Assembly (NCBI GenBank): GCA_035315185.1
Contig: DATFYE010000028.1
Coordinates: forward strand, 1-64,000
Direction of reading: 5' to 3'
DNA: 64,000 nucleotides
DNA from: JADGQN01 sp035315185
GTDB lineage: Bacteria; Desulfobacterota; Syntrophorhabdia; Syntrophorhabdales; WCHB1-27
Shown here piece after piece: positions 48,294 to 57,083 of this stretch (the first letter of the stretch is position 1; every line of letters starts with the position of its first letter). The translations under genes were made by a program, and so were the position numbers. The notes under the pieces were generated by a model. The model searched no databases and was not told the DNA's origin. It saw only the letters and a list, made by a program, of their open reading frames with translations.

Positions 48294-49148
48294 ATGAAGC
48301 GGCCTCCGTCCATCACAGTCCAGCTCATCCACATCCACGGCCCCATGAAAGGGGAGATTCAAGAGTTCTCGAAAGAGACGATCTCCATGGGTCGTGATCC
48401 CTCTTCAGATCTGCAGTTGCCAAAGGAGCTTACCGTTATCTCCAGAAAGCATGCTGAAATCATACGGGAAGGCAATCAGTTCAGGCTGATCGATCGCAGC
48501 ACAAACGGCACGTTTGTAAACGGGAAGAAGATTACCGAGGTCCTATTAAAAGACGGAGACGTTTTGGAATTCGCCGATGGAGGGCCAAAGGTGAGCTTCC
48601 TGACGCAGATGAAAGAAGCGCGGGTCGAGGCGGAAACCGCTCCCCCGCCGATCAAAGAATCGAGTCCTGCAGCCGGCCCACCGCGGCCGGAGGCGCCTTC
48701 AGAGATATCCGTTCAGCCGGCTTCTGTTCCCCTCGTCATCCAGTATGGTCCTACCATCCGCTCATTCAAAGAGTTACCGATTACCATCGGCAAGAGTGCG
48801 AAAAGCGATTTTGTGCTCGACCATTCCGGGATTTTCGATCAGCACGCACAGGTCTTCTTCAGTAGTGGTCAGTACTGGATAAAGGATCTGACGGGACAGA
48901 ACATGGTCAGGCTGAACGGTCGGGCAATACCTTTTCAAATCGCGCTCACGCTCTACGACAATGTTGCCTTGAGTCCTCATGGGCCTGTCTTCCGGTTTCT
49001 GGGAGAAGGGCGTATGGCCGAAGTCAATGAACCTGCTGCCGAGGAATCTCCATCGACGCACGAAAAGGCCGACGCCAAGGAGATGAGAGAAATTGCGGGT
49101 GAGAAAGCTCCAAGAGGCGTGATCTCGAAGATAAAAAAACTATTTTGA
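48294..49148 (+). CDS. Two-FHA-domain protein (T6SS Fha-like)
   Basis: A 284-residue cytosolic protein. FHA domain 1 (about 20-85) is complete, with SMGRDPSSDLQLP, SRKHAEI and STNGTFVNGKKI; a Pro/Ala linker follows; FHA domain 2 (about 142-225) is degenerate (ITIGKSAKSDFVL, HAQVFF). FHA domains bind phosphothreonine. Next to PP2C and a kinase it fits the posttranslational T6SS switch (PpkA-Fha-PppA). The start is ATG 48294 because a promoter lies inside the longer frame. It overlaps the convergent LysM/TPR gene by nine bases. Confidence 0.85.
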   Translation: MKRPPSITVQLIHIHGPMKGEIQEFSKETISMGRDPSSDLQLPKELTVISRKHAEIIREGNQFRLIDRSTNGTFVNGKKITEVLLKDGDVLEFADGGPKVSFLTQMKEARVEAETAPPPIKESSPAAGPPRPEAPSEISVQPASVPLVIQYGPTIRSFKELPITIGKSAKSDFVLDHSGIFDQHAQVFFSSGQYWIKDLTGQNMVRLNGRAIPFQIALTLYDNVALSPHGPVFRFLGEGRMAEVNEPAAEESPSTHEKADAKEMREIAGEKAPRGVISKIKKLF

Positions 49149-49979
49149 TCCCATGCTGAAGAGCAGACTGCGCGCCTTTTCGATATCTTTCTTTGCGTTC
49201 GGGTGCTCCGGATAGAGGCGCAGCGTCTTTTCCCATTCTCTGATAGCGCCCTGCAAATCCTCAGCGAGAAAATAGTTTACCCCTTTTCTGTAGTGTTCCT
49301 CCGCGCGCGCCTTATCATAGGCCTTCGGAGGAGAAGCGGTTCTGGGTTTGTTCTCTCTTTTTGTTTCCAGCCTAACTTCGCGTTTTGGCTCTGCTTCCAG
49401 AATCGGAAGTTTCAAGACCATCCCCGGTTCTAACTGATCGTTGCCGGTGAGATCATTAAAGTAGGCGACGAGGAAGTCTCTTTTTGAATCGCCGTAGATT
49501 CTTTTTGCAATGCCACTTATTGTATCACCCTGCCTGATTTCGTAGGACGCGTAATCGGGCTCTATAGTTTTTGTTTTCAGGTACTCCAGCGCCGCAAGAT
49601 TCTCGGGGTCGTACGCGAGGACCAGCAGGAACTCTTTGCGAGCTGCCGGAAGCGAACTATTATTGAGGTAATCCAGACCCTTTTGGAAGTGGCTGTCCGC
49701 CACGTTCCGTATGCGTTTCTGGAGCTGCTCTATCTTTTCCAGACCCTCCGGATCATCAGGTCTGAAGCTGCCTACAATCTTCCACGCGAACAACGCCTGC
49801 TGTAACTCTCCCTTCTTCTCGTATGCAAGGGCGCGCGTGCGGTATGTGTCAGGGAATACCTGGAAAGGGTCCTCCTGCCGCCCCAGAGGCTCCACAAGGA
49901 CGACGGGCGGACGCGTCGTCGTGCAGCCAATGAGCAGCGGTACGAGGAGAACGAAGGCGGCCAGGAGTTTTAATCTCAT
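49140..49979 (-). CDS. Lipoprotein with LysM and TPR parts
   Basis: A 279-residue lipoprotein with signal MRLKLLAAFVLLVPLLIGC (lipobox LIGC, Cys 19). It has helical TPR-like repeats (about 50-130, KKGELQQALFAWKIVGSF), a LysM domain (YEIRQGDTISGIAKRIYGDS, about 147-194) that binds peptidoglycan, and a final TPR motif (KAREWEKTLRLYPEHPNAK-like). It likely sits in the periplasm at the wall. It overlaps the deacetylase gene by four bases, and its end overlaps the FHA gene tail-to-tail. Confidence 0.82.
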   Translation of the reverse strand: MRLKLLAAFVLLVPLLIGCTTTRPPVVLVEPLGRQEDPFQVFPDTYRTRALAYEKKGELQQALFAWKIVGSFRPDDPEGLEKIEQLQKRIRNVADSHFQKGLDYLNNSSLPAARKEFLLVLAYDPENLAALEYLKTKTIEPDYASYEIRQGDTISGIAKRIYGDSKRDFLVAYFNDLTGNDQLEPGMVLKLPILEAEPKREVRLETKRENKPRTASPPKAYDKARAEEHYRKGVNYFLAEDLQGAIREWEKTLRLYPEHPNAKKDIEKARSLLFSMGSK

Positions 49980-51004
49980 TTGAGCGCTTTGCTGTCGAAG
50001 GTGTTTAAATTGCTTTCAAAGTCCTTCAGATCGAAGGTACCATAAATCATAGACCGATTAACCCGATAGGGGTGAACAAAAAATGGGTTGCCGCTCCTCT
50101 CCACGGTGAAGGCTCCCCGGTAGCCGAGCTTCATGAGCAGGCTGATGACGAGGTGATTCGTTTCACCGTAAGGATAGGCCAGATATTTCACGTCCGAGTT
50201 CACGCGCTGTTTAATGATTCTGGTTGATTCGATCAAGTCCTTTTTTATTGCTTCAAAGTAGTCCTTAAATGTCTCATCACCGATTCTCCGGTCCAGATAC
50301 CGGTGTGTTTTGGTATGGCATTGGATGCTGATGCCGTTCTTTGCCATCTCCTTCAGAAGACCCCAGTCGAGGGTCTTGCTCCCCTGGATAATAAAATCGG
50401 TGTAGATAAAAAATGTGGCAGGGTACTCATATTTTTTCAGGATCGGGAAAGCTATCTCATAGACCGAGCGCCACCCGTCATCGATGGTGATGAGCACTGA
50501 CCTCTCCGGAATCTGCTTCTTGAACTCGAGAAAATCGAAAAACTCATCCATGGTAATGACCCGGAATCCGTGCTGTTTTAAGAACCTCATCTGATCATCG
50601 AAGGCTTTTTCACTGACCGTCGTTAAATCGCTCTTATCCTTTGAGAATTTATGATACGAGAGGACCGAGACCGTTTGATATCCTTTGGGAGTTAACCCCC
50701 CCTTCTCAAAAGCAGTGAAAGGGATTATCAGAGGCTGTCCGGGACTCAGGGAGTTAACATCGTTAAAGTCCTTGATTACCCAGTCCTTGGACGCATTGCC
50801 CAGGTACTTCGCTGCAAGGGATGAGAAGGTATCACCGGGTTGTGTAATCACTGCTGCGAATTCAGGAAATAACCTGGCATTCTTAGGCTCCGCGGAGACC
50901 TGTGGGGCCTCCATCGTGAGCGTCTGTGGCGGTGGATGCTGCGGGAGTTGAGCACAGCCCGCCACGAGCAATGCTACGATGACGATGCGCAATAATGGGA
51001 ACAT
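49976..51004 (-). CDS. Polysaccharide deacetylase lipoprotein with LysM
   Basis: From ATG 51004 it has 342 residues: a lipoprotein signal (LLVAGC, Cys 17), a LysM module (VITQPGDTFSSLAAKYLGNA, about 52-71), then a NodB-type deacetylase domain from about 110. Motif 1 is ITIDDGWRS, with the two Asp, and motif 2 is HTKTHRYL, with the two His. Substrate may be peptidoglycan or another glycan. It is the middle gene of a five-gene minus-strand unit that starts at the kinase. Confidence 0.85.
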   Translation of the reverse strand: MFPLLRIVIVALLVAGCAQLPQHPPPQTLTMEAPQVSAEPKNARLFPEFAAVITQPGDTFSSLAAKYLGNASKDWVIKDFNDVNSLSPGQPLIIPFTAFEKGGLTPKGYQTVSVLSYHKFSKDKSDLTTVSEKAFDDQMRFLKQHGFRVITMDEFFDFLEFKKQIPERSVLITIDDGWRSVYEIAFPILKKYEYPATFFIYTDFIIQGSKTLDWGLLKEMAKNGISIQCHTKTHRYLDRRIGDETFKDYFEAIKKDLIESTRIIKQRVNSDVKYLAYPYGETNHLVISLLMKLGYRGAFTVERSGNPFFVHPYRVNRSMIYGTFDLKDFESNLNTFDSKALK

Positions 51005-51033
51005 GGAAGGGGACAAACGGAGTAGCGGGGATT

Positions 51034-52407
51034 TCAGCGGGAAAGTCCCCGACTATAGTCCTTTCTTTCGATGAGCTTGATAAGACGGAAGTTTTCCCAG
51101 GCCTCTGTTCTTTGGGCCATTTCGCGCGGGGCGAGAGGCTCAACAGATACATTCTGTTCCACTGACTGATATACATCCTTACTCATGATGATCTCTCCGG
51201 GTCCTGCCATCACGTTGAGCGAATAGGCAACTTTAAAGCTCTCGCCAATAAACGTAAATGCCTTTTTCTCCTCAGTTCCGATGTGACCGGAGAGTACGAC
51301 TCCTGAGCTTATGCCAATGCCGACCTTCGAAAGAAGGGGGTTGCCGTTGCCGGCTGCATTCTGCAATGCCTCCTGGATGGCGACAGCGGCGCTGACCGCC
51401 CTTTCGCTGTGATCTGCCCAGAGAGGCGTATTCCCAAAGACTGCAATCACAGCATCACCTATGAACTTGTCGACGTAACCCCCATATGCGACTATGCAAT
51501 CCGTGGCCACGGAAAGATATTGGTTCAGATCATCCAGGACCTCCTGGGGGTCTCTGGCTTCGGTGTAAGCCTTGAATCCTTTGATGCCCGCAAAAAGGAC
51601 CGTCACCTGAGTTCTCGTTATTTCTTCCCTGTAAGGATTCAAGAGGTTGGCAGGTTCGCCCTCCACCAGATCGGACGTGCAGGGCACACCATTCTTTCCG
51701 CCGGCTTGCGACTCACAGGGTTGTTCCGATGCGAGTTGTAGTGCTTCGCCTTCTGCAGTCAATTCACGTTTTAGCGGCATGCACAGAAAAAAAGCGGCAC
51801 CCACCAAGAGCATCAATAGGGCTATTCCGAGATAAAACATAGAGCGTACTGAGGCAGATATCTGCTTGTTAATCTCGCCGTTGATCACATTTCGAGAGAT
51901 CGCCAGGTAAACGGATCCAAGATTTTTCTTGGTGAACATGACAGGCCTTGAAAGCTCGAGGACTCGTTCGCCCGTCGGGAGGATGTAGGTTGCAGTGCTG
52001 ATATCCGCGTCCCGGCTCCTTTTCCCGCCATTCAGAGATTCTTCAAATATCTTTCCAATCTTGGCCGGGTCTGTGTGAGCACGTATGACATTTTTCTGAT
52101 CAACAATAGCTACGTAGAGAAGACCGCTGATTGAAGAAGTAGCCTCTTTCAGGAGCGTGTTCAGGGTGAGCACATCATTCTGAGCGAGCGGCACCGCAGC
52201 GTTATTCACAAACTGGCTGAGCGTGATCCTTACCGATCTCATTTTCTCCTGATAGAGCAGGCTTTGTTGCTGTCTCGTTATGAGGAGATTCGAAATCAGA
52301 AAGGAGAAGACAAATGCGGCGATGGTGAGAATGGAGAACGTCCATACAACACGGTAGAGTCGTTTCTTTCGGTATTCGTGTGCTCGCAGGTTGCTAGCAA
52401 GCCCCAT
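51034..52407 (-). CDS. Membrane cyclase-homology sensor lacking a metal Asp
   Basis: A 457-residue protein (from ATG 52407; AAGGAACC site) with TM helices near residues 26-45 and 193-212, a periplasmic sensor domain between them, and a C-terminal class III cyclase domain (about 270-440). The first metal-binding Asp of the cyclase (FADIRGF in family) is Gly here: TVLFAGIKGF (residue 276 when counted from GTG 52413). The second Asp is intact in KFIGDAVIAVFG. Thus catalysis of cAMP or cGMP is doubtful. It lies in the kinase operon, so it may be a signal-binding partner. Confidence 0.83.
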   Translation of the reverse strand: MGLASNLRAHEYRKKRLYRVVWTFSILTIAAFVFSFLISNLLITRQQQSLLYQEKMRSVRITLSQFVNNAAVPLAQNDVLTLNTLLKEATSSISGLLYVAIVDQKNVIRAHTDPAKIGKIFEESLNGGKRSRDADISTATYILPTGERVLELSRPVMFTKKNLGSVYLAISRNVINGEINKQISASVRSMFYLGIALLMLLVGAAFFLCMPLKRELTAEGEALQLASEQPCESQAGGKNGVPCTSDLVEGEPANLLNPYREEITRTQVTVLFAGIKGFKAYTEARDPQEVLDDLNQYLSVATDCIVAYGGYVDKFIGDAVIAVFGNTPLWADHSERAVSAAVAIQEALQNAAGNGNPLLSKVGIGISSGVVLSGHIGTEEKKAFTFIGESFKVAYSLNVMAGPGEIIMSKDVYQSVEQNVSVEPLAPREMAQRTEAWENFRLIKLIERKDYSRGLSR

Positions 52408-52469
52408 GCTCACGGTTCCTTATAAACGCTTATCCGCTGCCGGATTACGGGCAATTACCTTGCGGGAAA

Positions 52470-52988
52470 CTATTTTGGGCCAAAAAGTGTTGGCTCGTCC
52501 CCACCACTGGTGGACGGGCTGGGAGCCGGCGCCGGCCGCACGGGTTCCTTTCTTGTCGGTTTGCTATAAAAACTGTCCACATACTCTTTTGGCATAGGTG
52601 CTTTGGTTTTCATCATGGATTGAGGTATGCGAATTTTATTGCCGTCGAATATGCGATTTGGATTGATGTCAGGGTTATGCTCCTTTAGAACCTTCCAGTT
52701 CTGGATGTCGCCCGTGTACCATCCTGCTATGATTGAGACCGACTCACCCTTAAATTTTACCGTATGGATAAAATACTGGGTATCGGGAGACGGCTTTGAG
52801 GTCCCGGTTACAGCCCCAGGGGTAAGTGGTGGTGCCTGCGGCGGCGCTGAAGTTGCCGATGCAGACGGTGTGGGTGGCGGCGCAGATTTTTCAGCTTTAT
52901 CCCCTGTCGATGCGCAACCAGCCAACATTACCATCACAACAAGTCCGATGATTGTTATAAAGACTTTCTTCTTAGGTGCAGTTTTCAT
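52470..52988 (-). CDS. LysM lipoprotein
   Basis: A 172-residue lipoprotein: signal and lipobox VMLAGC (Cys 25), a Pro/Ser/Ala-rich linker (about 34-68), a LysM-like domain (FIHTVKFKGESVSIIAGWY and PDINPNRIFDGNKIRIP, about 72-123) and a Pro/Ser tail. It overlaps the kinase stop by four bases and is likely made with it. It probably sits at the peptidoglycan. Confidence 0.78.
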   Translation of the reverse strand: MKTAPKKKVFITIIGLVVMVMLAGCASTGDKAEKSAPPPTPSASATSAPPQAPPLTPGAVTGTSKPSPDTQYFIHTVKFKGESVSIIAGWYTGDIQNWKVLKEHNPDINPNRIFDGNKIRIPQSMMKTKAPMPKEYVDSFYSKPTRKEPVRPAPAPSPSTSGGDEPTLFGPK

Positions 52989-54787
52989 TTGTTCTTCCTA
53001 GAGGATGCTTTCAGCTTGTCAAGGTGTTCCTTGGCAAGTGTATTTTGCGGGTTTACCGCCACGGCTTTTTCGAGGTTTGCCATGCTCTCTTTCCTCTTGC
53101 CCTGTTTCTCCTGAACCATAGCGAGATTGAAAAAAGCTTCGTCCAGGTAGGTTGGAGAGAGCGTTACCACCCGACTGTACATCTCTTCCGCCTTTGCATA
53201 CTCCTTGTTCACCGCATAGGCATAACCAAGATTAAAATAGATGTCCGGGAAGTTAGGGTCGATTTCCGCGACCTTCTGGTAGGTTTCAAGTGCTTTAGGG
53301 TACTCTTTCAGTTTCACATACACGAGGCCCAGTTGAAAATAACCTTGCGCTTCTTTGGGATCCAGCTTGACCGACTCAAGAAGCAATGATTTGGCCTTCT
53401 GAGGGTCGGCTTGCACGAGCGTCGAAGCCTGGCCTCGCAGTGCCTTTGCTTTTGCAGTAGGGTCCCCTTCCTGCTCAGGCTTTTTTGCCGGTTCCGCTGG
53501 GGCCGCTTTTTCCGAAGGTGCCCTGCTTGCAGGAGCAGTGGTAGAGGGCGGAGCAGTAACAACGGGAGTCTCCTTCTTCGGAGGTGAGACTGGCGTTTCG
53601 CTCTGCCGCAAGCCGAACACGAGACCGATGATGAGAACGACCGCCGCAACAGCCGCATACAGAGGCCACAGTCTCTTAGCCGGTTTCTTCTTGGGCGCTC
53701 CAGGCTCTACGGGGGCGTGTTCGGTCTCACTCACTTCAGCGGGTTTGAGATCCGGTTTCTCGGGCTCCGGTTTGTGCTCGGGTTTGGGTTTCGGCTCCGG
53801 CTCTTCAGCCCTTGTGATGCCGCTTACTTCACGTATCACCTGATCCTCGGCCACGATCTCGTCCTGGAAGAGCGCCTTCATGTATTGGGCCAATCCGCCG
53901 GCGGTTGGCCGCAACGAAAGCTCGACCATGCACTCTTCCAGATCCCCAAGCATCTCACCGCAGGATTGGTAACGCTGATCCGGTTCCTTTGCGAGGGCGC
54001 GCTTCAGAATCGTGAAGACTTTAGCGGGAAGCCCGGGCATGACCGATTCAGGCGGCTCAAACTCTGCTTCGCGCACCTTCGCGAGGATCTGCATGGTGCT
54101 GTCACCTGTGAACATCCGATTTCCCGTGACCAGTTCATAGAGAAGTATGCCTGTGGAAAAAATGTCAGAACGCCGATCAATGAATTTCCCCGCAGCCTGT
54201 TCGGGAGACATGTAGGCCACTTTTCCCTTTATCATGCCGTACTGCGTTATAGTACTCTGGCTGGCAGCCTTGGCAATGCCGAAATCAAGGATCTTCACGT
54301 CACCCTCGTACGTCACAAAAATATTCTGAGGGCTGATATCTCTGTGTATGATGTTGAGAGCCTTCCCCTGAAAATCCTTCAGCTTGTGCGCATAATCGAG
54401 ACCGGAGCATACCCTGGAAATGATATAGAGCGCATACTCCAGGCTGACCGGCAGATTCTTTTCCTTCGATTTGGTTGCGATGCCTCTCAGGTCCTTGCCA
54501 AAGAGGTACTCCATGGAAATGAAATAAGACTCCTCCATGCTCCCGAAGTCATAGATCTGGACGATGTTCTGATGATTCAGCAGTGCGGCAAGCTTCGCCT
54601 CATCGATGAAGGAGCTCACCAGTTCGTGTTCCTTGGCAAGGTGAGGCAGGATCATCTTGATGGCGATGAGCTTCTCGAAGCCTTGAACACCGAGTATTTT
54701 GGCCCTGTAAAGCTGGGCCATGCCTCCCGTGGCAAGCCTCTCAACCAGAATGTACTTTCCAAAACGTGCAGGCTGGAACTCAGGCAT
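52985..54787 (-). CDS. PpkA-like Ser/Thr kinase with TPRs
   Basis: A 600-residue membrane kinase. The N-terminal kinase domain has the glycine loop in RLATGGMAQ (about 18-26), Lys 44, the catalytic HRDISPQN (148-155) and DFG (168-170). A Pro/Lys/Glu-rich segment (about 330-370), one membrane helix (about 372-390, LYAAVAAVVLIIGLVFGL), then a Pro/Ala linker and at least three TPRs (about 465-585) follow, outside the membrane. In T6SS such kinases phosphorylate Fha. It starts a five-gene unit after a full consensus promoter. Confidence 0.88.
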   Translation of the reverse strand: MPEFQPARFGKYILVERLATGGMAQLYRAKILGVQGFEKLIAIKMILPHLAKEHELVSSFIDEAKLAALLNHQNIVQIYDFGSMEESYFISMEYLFGKDLRGIATKSKEKNLPVSLEYALYIISRVCSGLDYAHKLKDFQGKALNIIHRDISPQNIFVTYEGDVKILDFGIAKAASQSTITQYGMIKGKVAYMSPEQAAGKFIDRRSDIFSTGILLYELVTGNRMFTGDSTMQILAKVREAEFEPPESVMPGLPAKVFTILKRALAKEPDQRYQSCGEMLGDLEECMVELSLRPTAGGLAQYMKALFQDEIVAEDQVIREVSGITRAEEPEPKPKPEHKPEPEKPDLKPAEVSETEHAPVEPGAPKKKPAKRLWPLYAAVAAVVLIIGLVFGLRQSETPVSPPKKETPVVTAPPSTTAPASRAPSEKAAPAEPAKKPEQEGDPTAKAKALRGQASTLVQADPQKAKSLLLESVKLDPKEAQGYFQLGLVYVKLKEYPKALETYQKVAEIDPNFPDIYFNLGYAYAVNKEYAKAEEMYSRVVTLSPTYLDEAFFNLAMVQEKQGKRKESMANLEKAVAVNPQNTLAKEHLDKLKASSRKNK

Positions 54788-54840
54788 ATGGGCGGACCCC
54801 CGGCCGTGAGGTTAGAAGAGCATAAAAAGTTGGTGCTACA

Positions 54841-54869
54841 ATTATAGTTGTCGTCTTTTGCCCTGTCAA
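54841..54869 (-). promoter_or_regulatory. Consensus sigma70 promoter of the kinase operon
   Basis: On the minus strand TTGACA (54864-54869), exactly 17 bases, TATAAT (54841-54846). Both hexamers and the spacing are perfect. The transcript would start near 54834 with a leader of about 45 bases before ATG 54787. Confidence 0.75.
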
Positions 54870-54923
54870 ACTTAATTCAGGAGTTCCCCGCGCCTAAGCC
54901 CGGTTCTCCCTAATTGTACGTTC

Positions 54924-54942
54924 AAAAAAACAGCGCGCTTCT
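54924..54942 (-). terminator. Weak terminator candidate after the effector unit
   Basis: On the minus strand AGCGCGCT is followed by G and then seven T (54924-54930). The stem is self-complementary with almost no loop, so it is a weak candidate. Confidence 0.25.
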
Positions 54943-54995
54943 CAACTTTTGATCAGTCTTTTGATGATAGTTCAGGCGTTCGGTGGATCAATCTC

Positions 54996-55349
54996 TTACT
55001 TTTTCAACAAGATCGGGATGGAAAGACCTGTCTGCTCGGCAGTGACTATCCAGTACTGACGCCATGCGGCGGCCGAGAGTAGCCATATGGGTTGGCTACC
55101 GATGTTCTGCTCCTTGGCAGCTAAGGCATCGGAATCCGGTACTACGCTTATCTCCAACCGAACCTTGGAACAGACAATCTTTTCATCTTTATCCGTGGGC
55201 ATTGCACCTGTGAGGCGTAACGGTAGAGCCAGCTGCACCTTGTTTTCAACGGATTCCATCGGACGCAGACGACGGGCATAGGCTCTCGGAGGCACGGCAC
55301 GTGTTACCGTGGGATCCAATGGTTGTAACGCTGCCCGCAGTTGACGCAT
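54996..55349 (-). CDS. Small exported-effector-linked protein, partial paralogue of its neighbour
   Basis: A 117-residue protein with no signal peptide. Its middle (RLRPMESVENKVQLALPLRL) parallels PLRAGSSFEERVHIPLPIRE of the preceding gene, and both end with a short IP-type tail (LSIPILLKK / MDIPVLTF). It may be a truncated or divergent copy of that gene. It could be an immunity protein or regulator, which is inferred only from its position after the PAAR effector. The start ATG 55349 has a weak SD. Confidence 0.55.
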   Translation of the reverse strand: MRQLRAALQPLDPTVTRAVPPRAYARRLRPMESVENKVQLALPLRLTGAMPTDKDEKIVCSKVRLEISVVPDSDALAAKEQNIGSQPIWLLSAAAWRQYWIVTAEQTGLSIPILLKK

Positions 55350-55355
55350 GTTCGC

Positions 55356-56138
55356 TCATGGATGCGAATCAAAGGTCAGGACGGGTATATCCATCCGGAT
55401 GCGGTCGCTTTCCAACAGTCCAAATTCCGGCCAGGCATCAGGCGGGGTGCGAGGAAATACCACTTCGGTGCCGTGAATATTTTTGATTTCCTCGTCGGTT
55501 CCCGGCTTCCGCCAATAGTAGCCCAAGGTAAAATAAACATATTTGAACAGCCGCACTTTGAGCTCCTCTTCGGACTTAGGCTTCGGCACTATATATTGCT
55601 GCCATTCCCTTATCGGAAGGGGAATGTGAACCCTTTCCTCAAAGCTGGATCCCGCGCGAAGCGGTGTCACGTAAGGCGCTACGGGTGTGGCTGAGCGTAC
55701 TCCAATGGGAAGGTCAGCCAGTTTCTTGTTCAGCCACACCGTTTCGTTTTTGGCGTCGAGATGAATATAGATTATATCGGCGGTCATTTGTCGTACAGGC
55801 GCAGTCCGGTAAAGGCGATTAAGCAAATAGGCATCCCGCTTTGTCGGATTGGTCACCTTGTAATGAAGCACGAGGTGCTCTTGAGTGATTTGAAAATGAG
55901 TTTCCAATGTTAATGATGTGTCCATGGAAGATTGTCCTCCTGTCTTGGCTTCTTTCGGGCTCGCTATTTGTGTCGTGTCGCCCTGACTGCTACTGAGATA
56001 GCTTTTGGTAGGACTCGAGCTATCAGCCTGTTTAATCCCTGAGTTAGGCGTGGGCGTGGTGTGGCCAATACCGACCTGACAGAATAGACATGAAGAAAAA
56101 AACATCATAAGTCCGAGAAGGAGGCCATGTCTTACCAC
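55356..56138 (-). CDS. Exported protein, candidate immunity partner of the PAAR effector
   Basis: A 260-residue protein starting with GTG 56138 and a hydrophobic signal (GLLLGLMMFFSSCLFC; the Cys suggests a lipobox). A Ser/Thr-rich linker follows (about 30-75), then a beta-rich domain with NKLVLHYKVTNPTKRDAYLL-like and ADIIYIHLDAK strands. It overlaps the PAAR effector stop by seven bases. Export plus tight coupling to a putative toxin gene fits immunity against a periplasmic effector; no family is recognised. Confidence 0.6.
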   Translation of the reverse strand: MVRHGLLLGLMMFFSSCLFCQVGIGHTTPTPNSGIKQADSSSPTKSYLSSSQGDTTQIASPKEAKTGGQSSMDTSLTLETHFQITQEHLVLHYKVTNPTKRDAYLLNRLYRTAPVRQMTADIIYIHLDAKNETVWLNKKLADLPIGVRSATPVAPYVTPLRAGSSFEERVHIPLPIREWQQYIVPKPKSEEELKVRLFKYVYFTLGYYWRKPGTDEEIKNIHGTEVVFPRTPPDAWPEFGLLESDRIRMDIPVLTFDSHP

Positions 56139-57055
56139 GGAGCGCCACCAGGCCAGTTCTGAGGGTAATAACTCGGTCGCGGATCGATACCTAGGTCACG
56201 TCGAAAAGAATTCTCCGATGGTATCTCTCCGCTGTAATCTCGCGGATTTGGCTCGGTCAGTGGAGGTGGTTGCGGTGCGCCGGGAGAAGGTGGTGGAGGA
56301 GCAGGCGTGCCAGTGGGAGGGGGAGGCAACCTCACATTCGATGACCCGCCTGGATTCCTACCCGACGTGCCAACTGTCCTCCGCTCTTCGTTGCGCGCCG
56401 AGGTTCCAACTTGGCCGGGAAAGTGGTCGTCAGGTCCGTCGCTGTCGTTGCCGTCGGCATTGTGCATTGCGTGGCACATCTCGTGGGCAAGAATGACATC
56501 AGCACCGGGCGAGCCCTGTGTCCCAGGCAGACTGTCATCCGTCGTTGAATCGTCAGGATTCCAATCGATCGTGCTATCTGTCCCCACACCGTTCATGGCA
56601 TTCGCCCCATCGGCGGCAGTGCACGCGCTTCCTTCCGTGGTTGGCTGAATAGTAACCGTCCGACCGTTCAGTCCCATCGTCCGCAACCATTCTGCTCCTG
56701 AACGAGTGGGCAGGATTCTGGCCAGCGCCTTCTGAACCTTTTCAGCAAAGGCAACATCTCCATTGATCACGATGCTGACCGCGGGATCGCCTATCAGCAC
56801 TGTGGGGCAGCCGGCCTTAATTAAGCCGGCATGCGCCGTAGTATCATACAGTCGGCAAGCCGGCAAGCCCTCTATCAGGACCGACGAGGCCCCTTTCGCA
56901 AGAACATCGGGAGGTGAACAAACAGCCCGATCTCCTATTCGAGCCGCTGCCTTTCCACCAATGAGGACAGTCGTTGCTGCCGGCGGCATAATAGGCCCGC
57001 CACCATGAAAAGGGCACTTATGGTCATCGCCGACCCTTGCCGCTGGTTCTCCCAT
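56132..57055 (-). CDS. PAAR-tip protein fused to an M91-like metallopeptidase toxin
   Basis: A 307-residue T6SS tip-effector. The PAAR domain (1-95) starts GEPAARVGDDHKCP and repeats PAAATTVLIGGKAAARIGD-type turns with Pro-Ala-Ala-Arg-like motifs. Then a catalytic part has HEMCHAMHN (about 188-196, HExxH with second His) followed by a Glu in NEERRTVG about 30 residues on, the zinc-ligand pattern of NleD-like (M91) peptidases. A Pro-rich tail (about 240-285) ends it. The target is unknown. Exported protein genes follow directly. Confidence 0.8.
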   Translation of the reverse strand: MGEPAARVGDDHKCPFHGGGPIMPPAATTVLIGGKAAARIGDRAVCSPPDVLAKGASSVLIEGLPACRLYDTTAHAGLIKAGCPTVLIGDPAVSIVINGDVAFAEKVQKALARILPTRSGAEWLRTMGLNGRTVTIQPTTEGSACTAADGANAMNGVGTDSTIDWNPDDSTTDDSLPGTQGSPGADVILAHEMCHAMHNADGNDSDGPDDHFPGQVGTSARNEERRTVGTSGRNPGGSSNVRLPPPPTGTPAPPPPSPGAPQPPPLTEPNPRDYSGEIPSENSFRRDLGIDPRPSYYPQNWPGGAPW

Positions 57056-57083
57056 CAGGCTCCTCCGTTAACCTTATCCACCT

